NCBI GenBank assembly: GCA_015478765.1
Contig: JADMKR010000060.1
Location: 1-30,763, forward strand
Length of the DNA stretch: 30,763 nucleotides
Source of the DNA: Flavobacterium sp.
GTDB lineage: Bacteria > Bacteroidota > Bacteroidia > Flavobacteriales > Flavobacteriaceae
Direction: 5' to 3'
Made by a program: the position numbers and the translations under genes. The notes beneath the pieces were generated by a model that was not told where the DNA came from, made no database searches, and saw only the letters and a program-made list of their open reading frames with translations. Of this stretch, positions 23,696-30,763 are shown piece after piece. How positions within the stretch are numbered: position 1 is the first letter of the stretch; every line of letters starts with the position of its first letter.

Positions 23696-24934
23696 ATGGT
23701 AAAAGAAAATACCGATGTATTAATTATCGGCGCCGGTCCCTCGGGCTGTGTCGCAGCGGGATTTCTGCATAAAAACAACGTCAATGTTAAAGTTGTTGAG
23801 AAGTCATTTTTTCCTCGGTTTGTAATTGGCGAAAGCCTCATTCCCAGGTCTATGGAACATTACGAGGAGGCCGGCTTACTTGACAGTTTGATGAGCAAAG
23901 GTTTTGAAAAGAAGTTCGGTGCACGTTTTATACGAGGCGAAGAAGTTTGCCTGTTTGATTTCAGTGAAAAATTTACCGAAGGCTGGGATTGGACCTGGCA
24001 GGTTCCCCGCGCTGATTTCGATAATACGTTAGCGCAAGATCTTATCGATAAAGGATTGAATATTGAATTTGGTACCGAAGTCCTGGATGTTGTTTTTGAC
24101 GGCAAAAATTCTAAGACCACTGTTCGGGATAAAGATGGCGTCACCAAAGAGATTTCAGCCAAATTCATAATCGATTCAAGTGGTTACGGACGCGTTTTAC
24201 CACGAATTTTAGGCCTTGATTCGCCTTCGACCGTGCCGGAAAATTCGTCATTATTTGCCCATGTAAAAGATATAAACCGTCCGGAAGGAGAGGAAGGGAC
24301 ACTCATTTCTTTTGATATACTGGAAACCAAAGTCTGGCTGTGGGTCATTCCATTCTCCAATGGCAATACCAGTATTGGTGTGGTAGGCCCAACGGCAACA
24401 ATAAATGCTTTAGGTGATAATACCACCGAGGCTCTCAAAGCTGCTATCAATCGCTCTGATTTTTACCGCGATCGTTTCAAGGGCGTTGATTTTCTGTTCG
24501 AACCTCATAAAATACAAAATTACTCGTGTTCGGTGTCGCAATTATGTGGCGATGGCTTCACATTAACCGGCAATAGTGCCGAGTTTTTGGATCCGGTGTT
24601 CTCTTCAGGTGTGTGTTTTGCAACTGAAGGTGGATTATTGTCTGCCAAATTATTCCTGAAAGAACAGCGCGGCGAGCAAGTCGACTGGCAAAAGGAATTT
24701 TCAGACTATATGCGCCGCGGCGTGAGCGTTTTCACAACCTATGTTAAAGAGTGGTACACGGGTAATCTTCAGACATTATTTTTCCATCGGCCTGAAAATC
24801 CAGATGTCAAACGGAAAATTTGTGCGGTGTTGGCAGGTTACGTTTGGGACGAAGAAAATCCTTTTGTGAAGAAACACGACAACGTGGTCAAGAACATGGC
24901 CTATATGATCAATAGTGAAAAAAGCGCCCAGTAA
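23696..24934 (+). CDS. FAD-dependent halogenase-like oxidoreductase
   Basis: The 412-residue protein starts with the FAD motif GAGPSG (12-17). FPRFVIGESLIP (39-50) follows, and GFEKKFGARF around Lys73 corresponds to the region of the lysine needed by flavin-dependent halogenases. The halogenase signature WxWxIP is present as WLWVIP at 214-219, and LDPVFSSGVCFA near 290 matches the DPxxSxG FAD site. It most resembles non-tryptophan (phenolic) halogenases, so chlorination of a phenolic ring in flexirubin is plausible, and chlorinated flexirubins are known. A related monooxygenase or reductase role cannot be excluded. It is transcribed away from the main run, and its stop codon lies within the loop of the terminator that follows. 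Confidence 0.85.
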   Translation: MVKENTDVLIIGAGPSGCVAAGFLHKNNVNVKVVEKSFFPRFVIGESLIPRSMEHYEEAGLLDSLMSKGFEKKFGARFIRGEEVCLFDFSEKFTEGWDWTWQVPRADFDNTLAQDLIDKGLNIEFGTEVLDVVFDGKNSKTTVRDKDGVTKEISAKFIIDSSGYGRVLPRILGLDSPSTVPENSSLFAHVKDINRPEGEEGTLISFDILETKVWLWVIPFSNGNTSIGVVGPTATINALGDNTTEALKAAINRSDFYRDRFKGVDFLFEPHKIQNYSCSVSQLCGDGFTLTGNSAEFLDPVFSSGVCFATEGGLLSAKLFLKEQRGEQVDWQKEFSDYMRRGVSVFTTYVKEWYTGNLQTLFFHRPENPDVKRKICAVLAGYVWDEENPFVKKHDNVVKNMAYMINSEKSAQ

Positions 24935-24945
24935 GGCGCTTTTTT
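24918..24945. terminator. Bidirectional rho-independent terminator
   Basis: AGCGCC (24923-24928) pairs with GGCGCT (24935-24940) around a six-base loop CAGTAA. It is flanked by A5 on the left and T5 on the right, so the extended stem is 11 bp and a U-tract follows on either strand. It ends the halogenase gene, whose TAA is in the loop, and can also end the convergent gene at 24971-25576. Confidence 0.85.
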
Positions 24946-24970
24946 ATTTGTTGAAATTAGGAAATTGAGC

Positions 24971-25576
24971 TTATTTCAATTTTTTCGAAATTTCTTTTCC
25001 TAACGATTTTGCCGATTTTGCGAATCCTTCACCTATACGTGATTCGTTGCTGAAGTTGCTTCCGTACTGGTCGCCTGGAGCTTCGCTGCTTGTCATTTCC
25101 AATAATACGTTGCCGCGGTTTGCAGTTTCCACAAAACGGTAGCGAAGGGTAACTTTTGCAGGTTTTTTCATCATCGCGATATCCCATCCCGGATAAATCC
25201 ACACAGCATCAACTATAAGAGTATACTTTGCGTCGGGGTTATTTTCCATAATTCTGACGTCTTTCGCTTTCCCGTAAGTTGAATTAAGCAACTCTAAAAA
25301 TTTCGAGTTCCAGATTAATTCACGGCTGCTGTCCCATTTCTTTTTCCAGTTATCGCCGTTCCCGCGTGATTTCTCGTTTAGATCAGCGACTCTTTCCGCA
25401 ACATATTGGTCGTTGGTAAGATTCTCTTTCATCAGCTTAAGATCGTCGTAATTAAATTCTACGTTTAATTCCTTTTCACCTTTAAGGAAATTATAGTTCC
25501 CGCTGACAACTTTCATTTTTTGCGCACTGGCAACCGACGATACGATCAACAATGCTACTAGTGTAATTTTTTTCAT
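24971..25576 (-). CDS. Secreted protein of unknown function
   Basis: The 201-residue protein has a signal peptide (MKKITLVALLIVSSVASA, cleavage before Q19). The body has a long charged helical section (about 45-90), then a beta-rich part (YTLIVDAVWIYPGWDIAMMK) and a basic C-terminal tail. I recognise no catalytic or binding motif. It is convergent with the halogenase gene and shares its terminator. A weak TATACTTG element (25612-25605 on the minus strand) could be its promoter. It appears to be a Bacteroidetes-specific envelope protein and there is no sign that it belongs to the pigment operon. Confidence 0.75.
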   Translation of the reverse strand: MKKITLVALLIVSSVASAQKMKVVSGNYNFLKGEKELNVEFNYDDLKLMKENLTNDQYVAERVADLNEKSRGNGDNWKKKWDSSRELIWNSKFLELLNSTYGKAKDVRIMENNPDAKYTLIVDAVWIYPGWDIAMMKKPAKVTLRYRFVETANRGNVLLEMTSSEAPGDQYGSNFSNESRIGEGFAKSAKSLGKEISKKLK

Positions 25577-25649
25577 TTGGACGTTTAATTGGTTATGTAG
25601 GGTGCAAGTATAACAAAAATCCTAATACGCTATCCTAAATGTTATTAAT

Positions 25650-27773
25650 TTAATTGGCAATAAGTATGTCCAGTATTTTAATGGCGGCGTCGCTGATCTT
25701 TGTTCCGGGTCCGAAAACCGCTACGGCACCGGCATCAAACAGAAATTCGTAGTCCTGCGCCGGTATTACGCCTCCGACAATTACCATAATATCTTCACGA
25801 CCGTACTTTTTCAATTCAGCGATTACTTGGGGAACCAATGTTTTATGGCCTGCAGCCAATGAAGAAACGCCCAGAATATGGACATCGTTCTCCACCGCCT
25901 GCTTTGCCGCTTCGGCCGGAGTTTGGAATAACGGTCCGATGTCGACGTCAAAACCCACATCGGCATAACCTGTGGCGACTACTTTCGCGCCACGGTCGTG
26001 CCCATCCTGACCCATTTTTGCAATCATGATTCGAGGCCGCCTTCCTTCCTGTAAAGCGAATTTATCGGCGAGTTGCCTTGCGTTTTCAAAACTGCTGTCG
26101 TCTTTAATTTCTTTACTATACACGCCGCTAAAAGATTTTATTTGTGCTTTATACCTGCCGAAAACTTTTTCCAATGCATCGCTTATTTCGCCCAGTGTCG
26201 CGCGATAGCGGGCGGCATCAACGGCAAGTTCGAGCAGGTTGCCCTTTCCGTCTTTTGCAACCGATGCCAGCTTTTCCAAGGCCTCAGTTACTTTTTCCTG
26301 ATTGCGTTCGGCCTTGATTTTTTCCAAACTTTCAATTTGCTGCTTTCGCACCATCTGATTGTCGACATCCAAAATATGCAAAGGATCTTCTTTTGTCAAT
26401 CGGAATTTGTTTACGCCAACAATTATATCCTGATTACTGTCGATCCGCGCCTGTTTTCGTGCCGCAGCTTCTTCGATACGCATCTTCGGGATTCCGGCTT
26501 CGATGGCTTTTGTCATTCCGCCGAGTTCTTCGACTTCTTCGATCAGAGCCCAGGCTTTTTCAGCGATTTCTGCCGTAAGGCTTTCTACATAATAACTGCC
26601 GCCCCAGGGGTCGACCGTTTTGGTTATTTTGGTTTCTTCCTGTAAGTATATCTGCGTATTTCGCGCGATGCGAGCCGAAAAATCAGTTGGAAGCGCGATG
26701 GCTTCATCCAGGGCGTTTGTGTGAAGCGACTGTGTGCCTCCGAATGCTGCGGCCGCTGCTTCGATGCATGTTCGCGCCACATTATTAAACGGATCCTGCT
26801 CGGTTAAACTCCATCCCGATGTCTGGCAGTGTGTGCGCAGTGCGAGCGATTTCTGATCTTGCGGATTAAACTGTTTCAAGAGTTTTGCCCAGATCATACG
26901 CCCGGCGCGCATTTTTGCGATCTCCATAAAATGGTTCATGCCGATCGCCCAGAAAAAAGACAATCGCGGAGCAAACTGGTCGATCTTCATTCCGGTTGAT
27001 AGTCCGGTGCGAAGGTATTCGAGTCCGTCAGCCAAAGTGTAAGCCAACTCAATATCGGCAGTAGCCCCGGCTTCCTGCATATGGTATCCCGAAATCGAGA
27101 TCGAGTTGAATTTCGGCATTTTATTGCTGGTATATTCAAAAATATCGGCAATGATTTTCATCGAAGGTGCAGGCGGATATATATAGGTATTGCGCACCAT
27201 GAATTCCTTCAAAATGTCGTTTTGGATGGTGCCCGATAATTGTTCGGGAGAAACGCCCTGTTCTTCGGCGGCGACGATATAGAAAGCCATGATTGGCAAT
27301 ACGGCACCGTTCATTGTCATTGAAACCGACATTTCACCAAGCGGAATCTGATCGAACAGAACTTTCATATCCTCGACCGTATCGATGGCAACTCCTGCTT
27401 TTCCGACATCGCCTACGACGCGCTCGTGATCGGAATCGTAACCTCGATGTGTAGGCAAATCGAATGCAATTGAAAGTCCTTTTTGCCCGGCAGCGAGATT
27501 TCGGCGGTAGAAGGCATTGCTTTCTTCGGCGGTCGAGAATCCGGCATATTGGCGAATGGTCCACGGGCGGCGCACATACATGGTAGCGTAGGGTCCGCGA
27601 AGATTTGGAGCGAAACCGGCACCGAATTCAATATGATCCAGATTTTCGATGTCGGCTTTGGAATAAGCTGATTTTAGATCGATGCCTTCGGCGGTTGCGA
27701 AAGTCGAAATTTCAGGGGGAGTTGATGCCTTCTGATTGTCTAAAACTATATGTTGTAAATCTTTTCTTTTCAT
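25650..27773 (-). CDS. mutB: Methylmalonyl-CoA mutase, large (catalytic) subunit
   Basis: The 707-residue protein has the full mutase layout. An N-terminal TIM barrel carries substrate-binding segments (RGPYATMYVRRPWTIRQYAGFSTAEESN split across about 60-90). The C-terminal cobalamin domain has the DGHDRG motif with the Co-binding His near residue 592, followed by the GVSSLAAGH and GGVIPAQD loops. It interconverts succinyl-CoA and (R)-methylmalonyl-CoA using adenosylcobalamin. The ATG overlaps the TGA of the small-subunit gene (ATGA), so the two are coupled. No clear terminator was seen after it. Confidence 0.97.
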   Translation of the reverse strand: MKRKDLQHIVLDNQKASTPPEISTFATAEGIDLKSAYSKADIENLDHIEFGAGFAPNLRGPYATMYVRRPWTIRQYAGFSTAEESNAFYRRNLAAGQKGLSIAFDLPTHRGYDSDHERVVGDVGKAGVAIDTVEDMKVLFDQIPLGEMSVSMTMNGAVLPIMAFYIVAAEEQGVSPEQLSGTIQNDILKEFMVRNTYIYPPAPSMKIIADIFEYTSNKMPKFNSISISGYHMQEAGATADIELAYTLADGLEYLRTGLSTGMKIDQFAPRLSFFWAIGMNHFMEIAKMRAGRMIWAKLLKQFNPQDQKSLALRTHCQTSGWSLTEQDPFNNVARTCIEAAAAAFGGTQSLHTNALDEAIALPTDFSARIARNTQIYLQEETKITKTVDPWGGSYYVESLTAEIAEKAWALIEEVEELGGMTKAIEAGIPKMRIEEAAARKQARIDSNQDIIVGVNKFRLTKEDPLHILDVDNQMVRKQQIESLEKIKAERNQEKVTEALEKLASVAKDGKGNLLELAVDAARYRATLGEISDALEKVFGRYKAQIKSFSGVYSKEIKDDSSFENARQLADKFALQEGRRPRIMIAKMGQDGHDRGAKVVATGYADVGFDVDIGPLFQTPAEAAKQAVENDVHILGVSSLAAGHKTLVPQVIAELKKYGREDIMVIVGGVIPAQDYEFLFDAGAVAVFGPGTKISDAAIKILDILIAN

Positions 27774-29140
27774 AATGAACCTTCGGCTTTTTCGGATTCG
27801 AGGCGTTGCTGTTCGATTTTTTCGGCCAGTCTTTTCTCAACTATTGGCGTAATAAGAGTTCTTCGTTCTTTGATTTTTACGAATGGGAAGAGTTCGAGAT
27901 CGTGAGCCATCCGATCGTTTTTGTTCGGGTGTTTATTGGTTCCGAGCAAAATCTCTTTACCGTCGTCGAAAAGTTGCTGTTCCTTTTCGGCGCTTTCGCG
28001 GATCTTTCGCTGAATAGTTCCGTCGCCAAGTTGCTTGATGAATCCGCCGTTGGCTTCGATCTCTTTAAACAGAACCAGTGCTTTTTCGGCGATCTGAGAA
28101 GTTAGTGACTCGATGTAATAACTGCCATCGGCGGCGTTGCCCACTTTATCCAGATAACTTTCATGCTTCATGATCAGCAGTTGGTTTCGGGAGATTCGCT
28201 CGCCAAACTCATTGCTTTTATGGTAGAGCGCATCATAAGGTAAATTCGCAACAGCATCGGCGCCACCAAGAATGGCGCTCATGCATTCGGTTGTGGTGCG
28301 CAATAGATTGACATTGTAGTCGTACAGCGTCTTGTTGCGTTTGGTTGGCGTAGCCAGTATGTGACACGACATTTCGGCGGTGTATTCTTTTGAAATTACA
28401 GAAAATAAGTGTCGGACGGCTCGCAGTTTCGCGATTTCAAAAAAGTAATTGCTACCAACTGCGATTTCGAAAACGAAGGTTTTACCGGCCGATTCAACGC
28501 GGTTCAAATATTCGTTTGCGTGAGCGAGTGCGTATGCGACCTGCTGGATGATGTTGGCTCCGGCATTTTGGTACAATGCGGCATCAACGCTGACGATTGA
28601 AATCGAATTTAAAGATTTTGACAACTGATTAACGACCTCAAAATTGTTGGCGGCCGGATTTCGGAACCAGTTTCCGTTGCGCGCCAGCTGGCCAACCGGG
28701 TCGATCAGGCAGAAAATATCGGTTTTCTTTTCGGTTGCGATTTTATTGACGGATGTAAGGAACGACTCCGACAAAAAATCGAGTTTTAAGTAAACTGAAA
28801 TTGATTCAAGCGGAAGATTTGCCAATAATTTGATGACGTCAATTTCGGGATTTTCGATCGTAAAACGGATGCTTTCGGCACCGCGGGCGATGCTGTCTTT
28901 CGCACGGTACGCTGATTTCTCGACATCGTGTACGAAAATGTCCTGGCAGATTCGAAATTGGTTTTCCCGAGTTGGCTGAACGGTAGCATCCGACTCGTCA
29001 AAGTGATAGAAAGGCCTGACCTTGATTCCTTCGGGCGATTCCCAAACGACGTCACTGTATTCGGCGCCTTTGAGTTCGAACTGGATTTGCTGTTTCCATT
29101 GTTTGGATGAAACGGAGTCGAAATCTTCAAATAAATTCAT
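27770..29140 (-). CDS. mutA: Methylmalonyl-CoA mutase, small subunit
   Basis: The 456-residue protein matches the mutase barrel domain without the C-terminal cobalamin-binding domain: no DGHDRG-type motif occurs and the protein ends soon after the barrel in a charged helix (KRLAEKIEQQRLESEKAEGSL-like, partly shown). Segments such as GNAADGSYYIESLTSQIAEK mirror GGSYYVESLTAEIAEK of the large subunit. It is therefore the non-catalytic partner, shorter than the small subunits of about 620 residues that keep a degenerate cobalamin domain. It starts 19 bp after the FtsB-like gene. Confidence 0.93.
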   Translation of the reverse strand: MNLFEDFDSVSSKQWKQQIQFELKGAEYSDVVWESPEGIKVRPFYHFDESDATVQPTRENQFRICQDIFVHDVEKSAYRAKDSIARGAESIRFTIENPEIDVIKLLANLPLESISVYLKLDFLSESFLTSVNKIATEKKTDIFCLIDPVGQLARNGNWFRNPAANNFEVVNQLSKSLNSISIVSVDAALYQNAGANIIQQVAYALAHANEYLNRVESAGKTFVFEIAVGSNYFFEIAKLRAVRHLFSVISKEYTAEMSCHILATPTKRNKTLYDYNVNLLRTTTECMSAILGGADAVANLPYDALYHKSNEFGERISRNQLLIMKHESYLDKVGNAADGSYYIESLTSQIAEKALVLFKEIEANGGFIKQLGDGTIQRKIRESAEKEQQLFDDGKEILLGTNKHPNKNDRMAHDLELFPFVKIKERRTLITPIVEKRLAEKIEQQRLESEKAEGSL

Positions 29141-29159
29141 AGTGTTGTTTTAGTCGGGA

Positions 29160-29483
29160 TTACTGATCTTTGAGATCGTCTTCCTCGTATTCGATGATAT
29201 AGATATCCTCGCTGTCTTTTTTCATGTAGTATTTTTCGCGCGCATATTTCTCGACCTGGTCGGGATTTTTGAGTTGGCGAATATTGATGCTGTCGTTTCT
29301 GATCTCGTTTTTATAATACGATTTATTGTCCTCGAGTTCTTCGATTTCATTGTCGAGCGTACGGTGGTCGAGCCAGGAATAATTATCCAGAAAAATCATC
29401 CAGATGAAGAAGAACAGCAATACCCATACATACTTGTTGCGCACGAATCGGATCATAGCATTATTTCTTGGTGGGGTCTCCAT
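29160..29483 (-). CDS. FtsB/DivIC-family septum formation protein
   Basis: The 107-residue protein has one transmembrane helix (about 17-33, VWVLLFFFIWMIFLDNY) followed by a coiled coil (EIEELEDNKSYYKNEI) and the family motif KNPDQVEKYAREKYYMKK, as in FtsB/DivIC of the divisome. An acidic tail follows. The start at 29483 gives a nine-residue leader; the internal ATG at 29456 is an alternative. It sits between uridine kinase and methylmalonyl-CoA mutase genes and is close enough to the latter (19 bp) to share a transcript. Confidence 0.9.
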   Translation of the reverse strand: METPPRNNAMIRFVRNKYVWVLLFFFIWMIFLDNYSWLDHRTLDNEIEELEDNKSYYKNEIRNDSINIRQLKNPDQVEKYAREKYYMKKDSEDIYIIEYEEDDLKDQ

Positions 29484-29500
29484 TGTAAGTTGCGAATTTA

Positions 29501-29575
29501 GCCCCGATAGCAGCGAAAATCCTTTTTATTTTTGTTTAAAATAAAAAGATTGCAGCGAATAGCGGGAACAGCTCC
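29501..29575. repeat. Imperfect intergenic palindrome (possible flavobacterial repeat element)
   Basis: An 11-bp perfect inverted repeat (CTTTTTATTTT at 29522-29532, AAAATAAAAAG at 29538-29548) with a five-base loop is flanked by GC-rich arms. These are GCCCCGATAGCAGCG on the left and GCAGCGAATAGCGGGAACAG on the right, which pair only partly. The same general layout is familiar from intergenic regions of Flavobacterium genomes, from memory. It lies between the udk and FtsB-like genes and might also act as a weak terminator for udk. Confidence 0.5.
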
Positions 29576-29621
29576 TGAAAAACAAATCAACTGTTTTTAG
29601 CGCAATAAAAATAAGCAAATT

Positions 29622-30230
29622 TTACAGAATACGCTGATTTATTACCGCGCGGACGACGTCGATGGCGACGGTGTTGTACTTATCGTTCGGGATTATGATG
29701 TCGGCGAATGCTTTTGTGGGTTCGATGAATTGCTGGTGCATTGGTTTCAGCGTGCTTTGGTAGCGGTTCAGGACCTCTTCCATGTCGCGCCCGCGTTCGG
29801 CGATGTCGCGTTTTAGGCGGCGAATCAATCTCTCATCTGAATCGGCGTGGACGTAAACCTTGATATCGAACAATTCGCGCAGTTCGGGGTTTGAAAGTAT
29901 CAGGATGCCTTCGACAATCATGACTTTTCGCGGATGCGTCGAAATGGTGTCATCGGTGCGGTTGTGGGTCACGAATGAGTAGACAGGCTGGTCGATTACG
30001 TTGCCGGCTTTGAGTTCCTTCAGGTGCGCCACGAGAAGTTCGAAATCGATAGCGCGCGGATGGTCGAAATTGATCAGGGCGCGTTCGTCGTAGGACAGGT
30101 GATTATTTTCTTTGTAGTAGGAATCCTGGGAGATGATGCCGACTTCAGTTTGCGGCAGTTCGTTCATGATTTGGTGCACGACGGTTGTTTTTCCGCTACC
30201 TGTTCCGCCTGCAATTCCGATTATCAGCAT
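29622..30230 (-). CDS. udk: Uridine kinase
   Basis: The 202-residue protein begins with the P-loop GIAGGTGSGKTT (about 5-16). SQDSYYKENNHLS and NFDHPRAID follow, both typical of uridine/cytidine kinases, then VIVDQPVYSFVTHNRT-like and VEGILIL segments. It phosphorylates uridine and cytidine in pyrimidine salvage. A TACTTTTG -7 promoter element lies 23 bp upstream of the ATG (30260-30253 on the minus strand), without an obvious -33 partner. The order udk, FtsB-like, mutA, mutB is consistent with a conserved housekeeping arrangement in Flavobacteria. Confidence 0.95.
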   Translation of the reverse strand: MLIIGIAGGTGSGKTTVVHQIMNELPQTEVGIISQDSYYKENNHLSYDERALINFDHPRAIDFELLVAHLKELKAGNVIDQPVYSFVTHNRTDDTISTHPRKVMIVEGILILSNPELRELFDIKVYVHADSDERLIRRLKRDIAERGRDMEEVLNRYQSTLKPMHQQFIEPTKAFADIIIPNDKYNTVAIDVVRAVINQRIL

Positions 30231-30252
30231 GGAGATGTTTGTTTGGTTGGTG

Positions 30253-30260
30253 CAAAAGTA
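30253..30260 (-). promoter_or_regulatory. Probable -7 element of the udk promoter
   Basis: TACTTTTG on the minus strand fits TAnnTTTG and would place the transcript start near 30246, 16 bases before the udk ATG. No well-spaced -33 TTG is visible, so the call is tentative. Confidence 0.4.
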
Positions 30261-30338
30261 CTTAAAATTGTCAATTTGCCGGCGATAAGGTTATAATTGG
30301 AAACATATTTCACGGGCTTTTATATTTTTCGAATTGTG

Positions 30339-30369
30339 TTTGGTGGATTTAATTATAGTGCTATCTTTG
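30339..30369 (+). promoter_or_regulatory. Promoter of tRNA-Pro
   Basis: TTTG (30339-30342) is followed after exactly 19 bp by TATCTTTG (30362-30369), a full match to the Bacteroidetes -33/-7 consensus. The transcript start would be near 30376, just before the tRNA 5' end at 30380. Confidence 0.75.
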
Positions 30370-30379
30370 CCGACGCTTT

Positions 30380-30454
30380 CGGGGTGTAGCGTAGCCCGGT
30401 CATCGCGCCTGGTTTGGGACCAGGAGGTCGCAGGTTCGAATCCTGCCACCCCGA
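30380..30454 (+). tRNA. tRNA-Pro (anticodon UGG)
   Basis: A 75-base cloverleaf is visible. The acceptor stem is CGGGGTG/CACCCCG with discriminator A. The anticodon stem is CCTGG/CCAGG with loop TTTGGGA, giving anticodon TGG at 30415-30417. The T-arm is GCAGG-TTCGAAT-CCTGC. The first base C1 pairing with G72 and the UGG anticodon are typical of tRNA-Pro. The CCA end is not encoded. Confidence 0.97.
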
Positions 30455-30460
30455 CGAAAG

Positions 30461-30490
30461 AATCCCTTCTGCATTGCAGAAGGGATTTTT
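30461..30490 (+). terminator. Rho-independent terminator after tRNA-Pro
   Basis: AATCCCTTCTGC (30461-30472) pairs perfectly with GCAGAAGGGATT (30476-30487) around a three-base loop. The right arm ends in TT and three more T follow, so five T run from 30486 to 30490. It begins seven bases after the tRNA. Confidence 0.8.
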
Positions 30491-30541
30491 CATTTCCGGG
30501 AATGCCGAGCTCGCTCGGACATTCCCGGAAATGAAAAATCC
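30483..30541. repeat. Long near-perfect palindrome (22-bp arms)
   Basis: The arms at 30483-30504 and 30520-30541 are exact reverse complements. Between them CCGAG/CTCGG form an inner five-pair stem around CTCG, with a single unpaired A. The left arm overlaps the right arm of the tRNA terminator. A further hairpin follows at once: CTTTTGCGGCT (30541-30551) with AGCCGTAAAAG (30555-30565), one G-T pair. No coding potential is apparent. Confidence 0.85.
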
Positions 30542-30566
30542 TTTTGCGGCTGAAAGCCGTAAAAGG

Positions 30567-30763
30567 GATTCCTTCGAATCACCCCACACTCAGGATCACG
30601 AAGTAATCCTGTTTCAGTGGAAAGTGGAAAGTGGAAAGTGGAAAGTGGAAAGTTTAAAGTTGAAAGGCTCGCTCGGTCTTAGCGGGTAAAGGATTCTTTC
30701 GGATCACACCCACACTCAGGATCACGAAGTAATCCTGTTTCAGTGGAAAGTGGAAAGTGGAAA
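30567..30763. repeat. Direct repeat of 126-bp period with GTGGAAA heptamer tracts; no gene
   Basis: A unit beginning near GGATTC-TTCG-ATCAC and containing CCCACACTCAGGATCACG, the small hairpin CAGGAT/ATCCTG and GTTTCA occurs twice, with identical parts offset by exactly 126 bp (for example CACACT at 30585 and 30711). Each copy runs into a tandem GTGGAAA tract: five perfect copies at 30617-30651 followed by degenerate GTTTAAA and GTTGAAA, and at least three at 30743-30763, where the window ends. The copies differ by a few substitutions in their first 20 bases. Open frames here are repeat artefacts. Confidence 0.85.

Noticed and set aside
26073..26645. 190-codon plus-strand open frame rich in Phe
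   Set aside because: Antisense shadow of the methylmalonyl-CoA mutase gene, with the composition expected from reading Glu/Lys-rich codons backwards.
30353..30689. Open frames on both strands across the tRNA and repeats
   Set aside because: They translate the tRNA, terminator and palindrome and have no independent coding signal.
30617..30763. CRISPR array from the regular GTGGAAA units and the 126-bp repeat
   Set aside because: The heptamers are head-to-tail without spacers, the longer unit occurs only twice, and no cas gene is present.

Overview
The window looks like a Flavobacterium-type genome (Bacteroidetes). The supports are Bacteroidetes-style promoters (TTG/TTTG, about 19-21 bp, TAnnTTTG), many PorT-like outer-membrane beta-barrels and short secreted proteins, an ammonia-lyase that closely resembles, from memory, the tyrosine ammonia-lyase of Flavobacterium johnsoniae, and a gene set typical of flexirubin pigment clusters. 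No database search was run; all names rest on motifs visible in the translations and on knowledge of the families.

Positions 1-23567 hold one nearly unbroken run of 29 minus-strand genes. Intergenic gaps are 0-29 bp, apart from a 58 bp gap before the last gene, and many genes overlap. Read in the direction of transcription (high to low coordinates) the order is: tyrosine ammonia-lyase, WG-repeat protein, ketoreductase, ketosynthase, acyl carrier protein, LpxL-type acyltransferase, CrtI/RetSat-type oxidoreductase, DarA, DarB, two hotdog dehydratases, an unknown 134-aa protein, a BtrH-like protein, an ABC ATPase and permease, a hotdog thioesterase, a second ketosynthase, a truncated ketosynthase-like protein, a second acyl carrier protein, a third ketosynthase with its chain-length-factor-like partner, a polysaccharide deacetylase, a LolA-like protein, a lipoprotein, two paralogous outer-membrane beta-barrels, a third hotdog dehydratase, a small secreted protein and a GT2-DUF2062 protein cut by the left edge. 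A divergent FAD-dependent halogenase-like gene (23696-24934) faces away from this run.

The genes read together as a flexirubin pathway. The ammonia-lyase makes 4-coumarate. A type II system (KS/CLF, KR, DH, ACP) of the aryl-polyene kind would extend it to an aryl-polyene acid. DarA and DarB would make the dialkylresorcinol. An acyltransferase (LpxL-like, or possibly the BtrH-like protein) would join the two as an ester. The ABC transporter, LolA-like protein, lipoprotein and beta-barrels fit movement to, or anchoring in, the outer membrane. The 4-coumarate-activating ligase expected for this pathway is not in the window and may lie beyond the left edge.

From 24918 rightwards the content is mostly housekeeping: a bidirectional terminator, a secreted protein of unknown function, methylmalonyl-CoA mutase large and small subunits, a FtsB/DivIC-like protein, uridine kinase, and a plus-strand tRNA-Pro with a clear promoter. 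The right end (30455-30763) has no gene. It holds a terminator hairpin, a long palindrome, GTGGAAA heptamer tracts and a 126-bp-period direct repeat that runs off the window.
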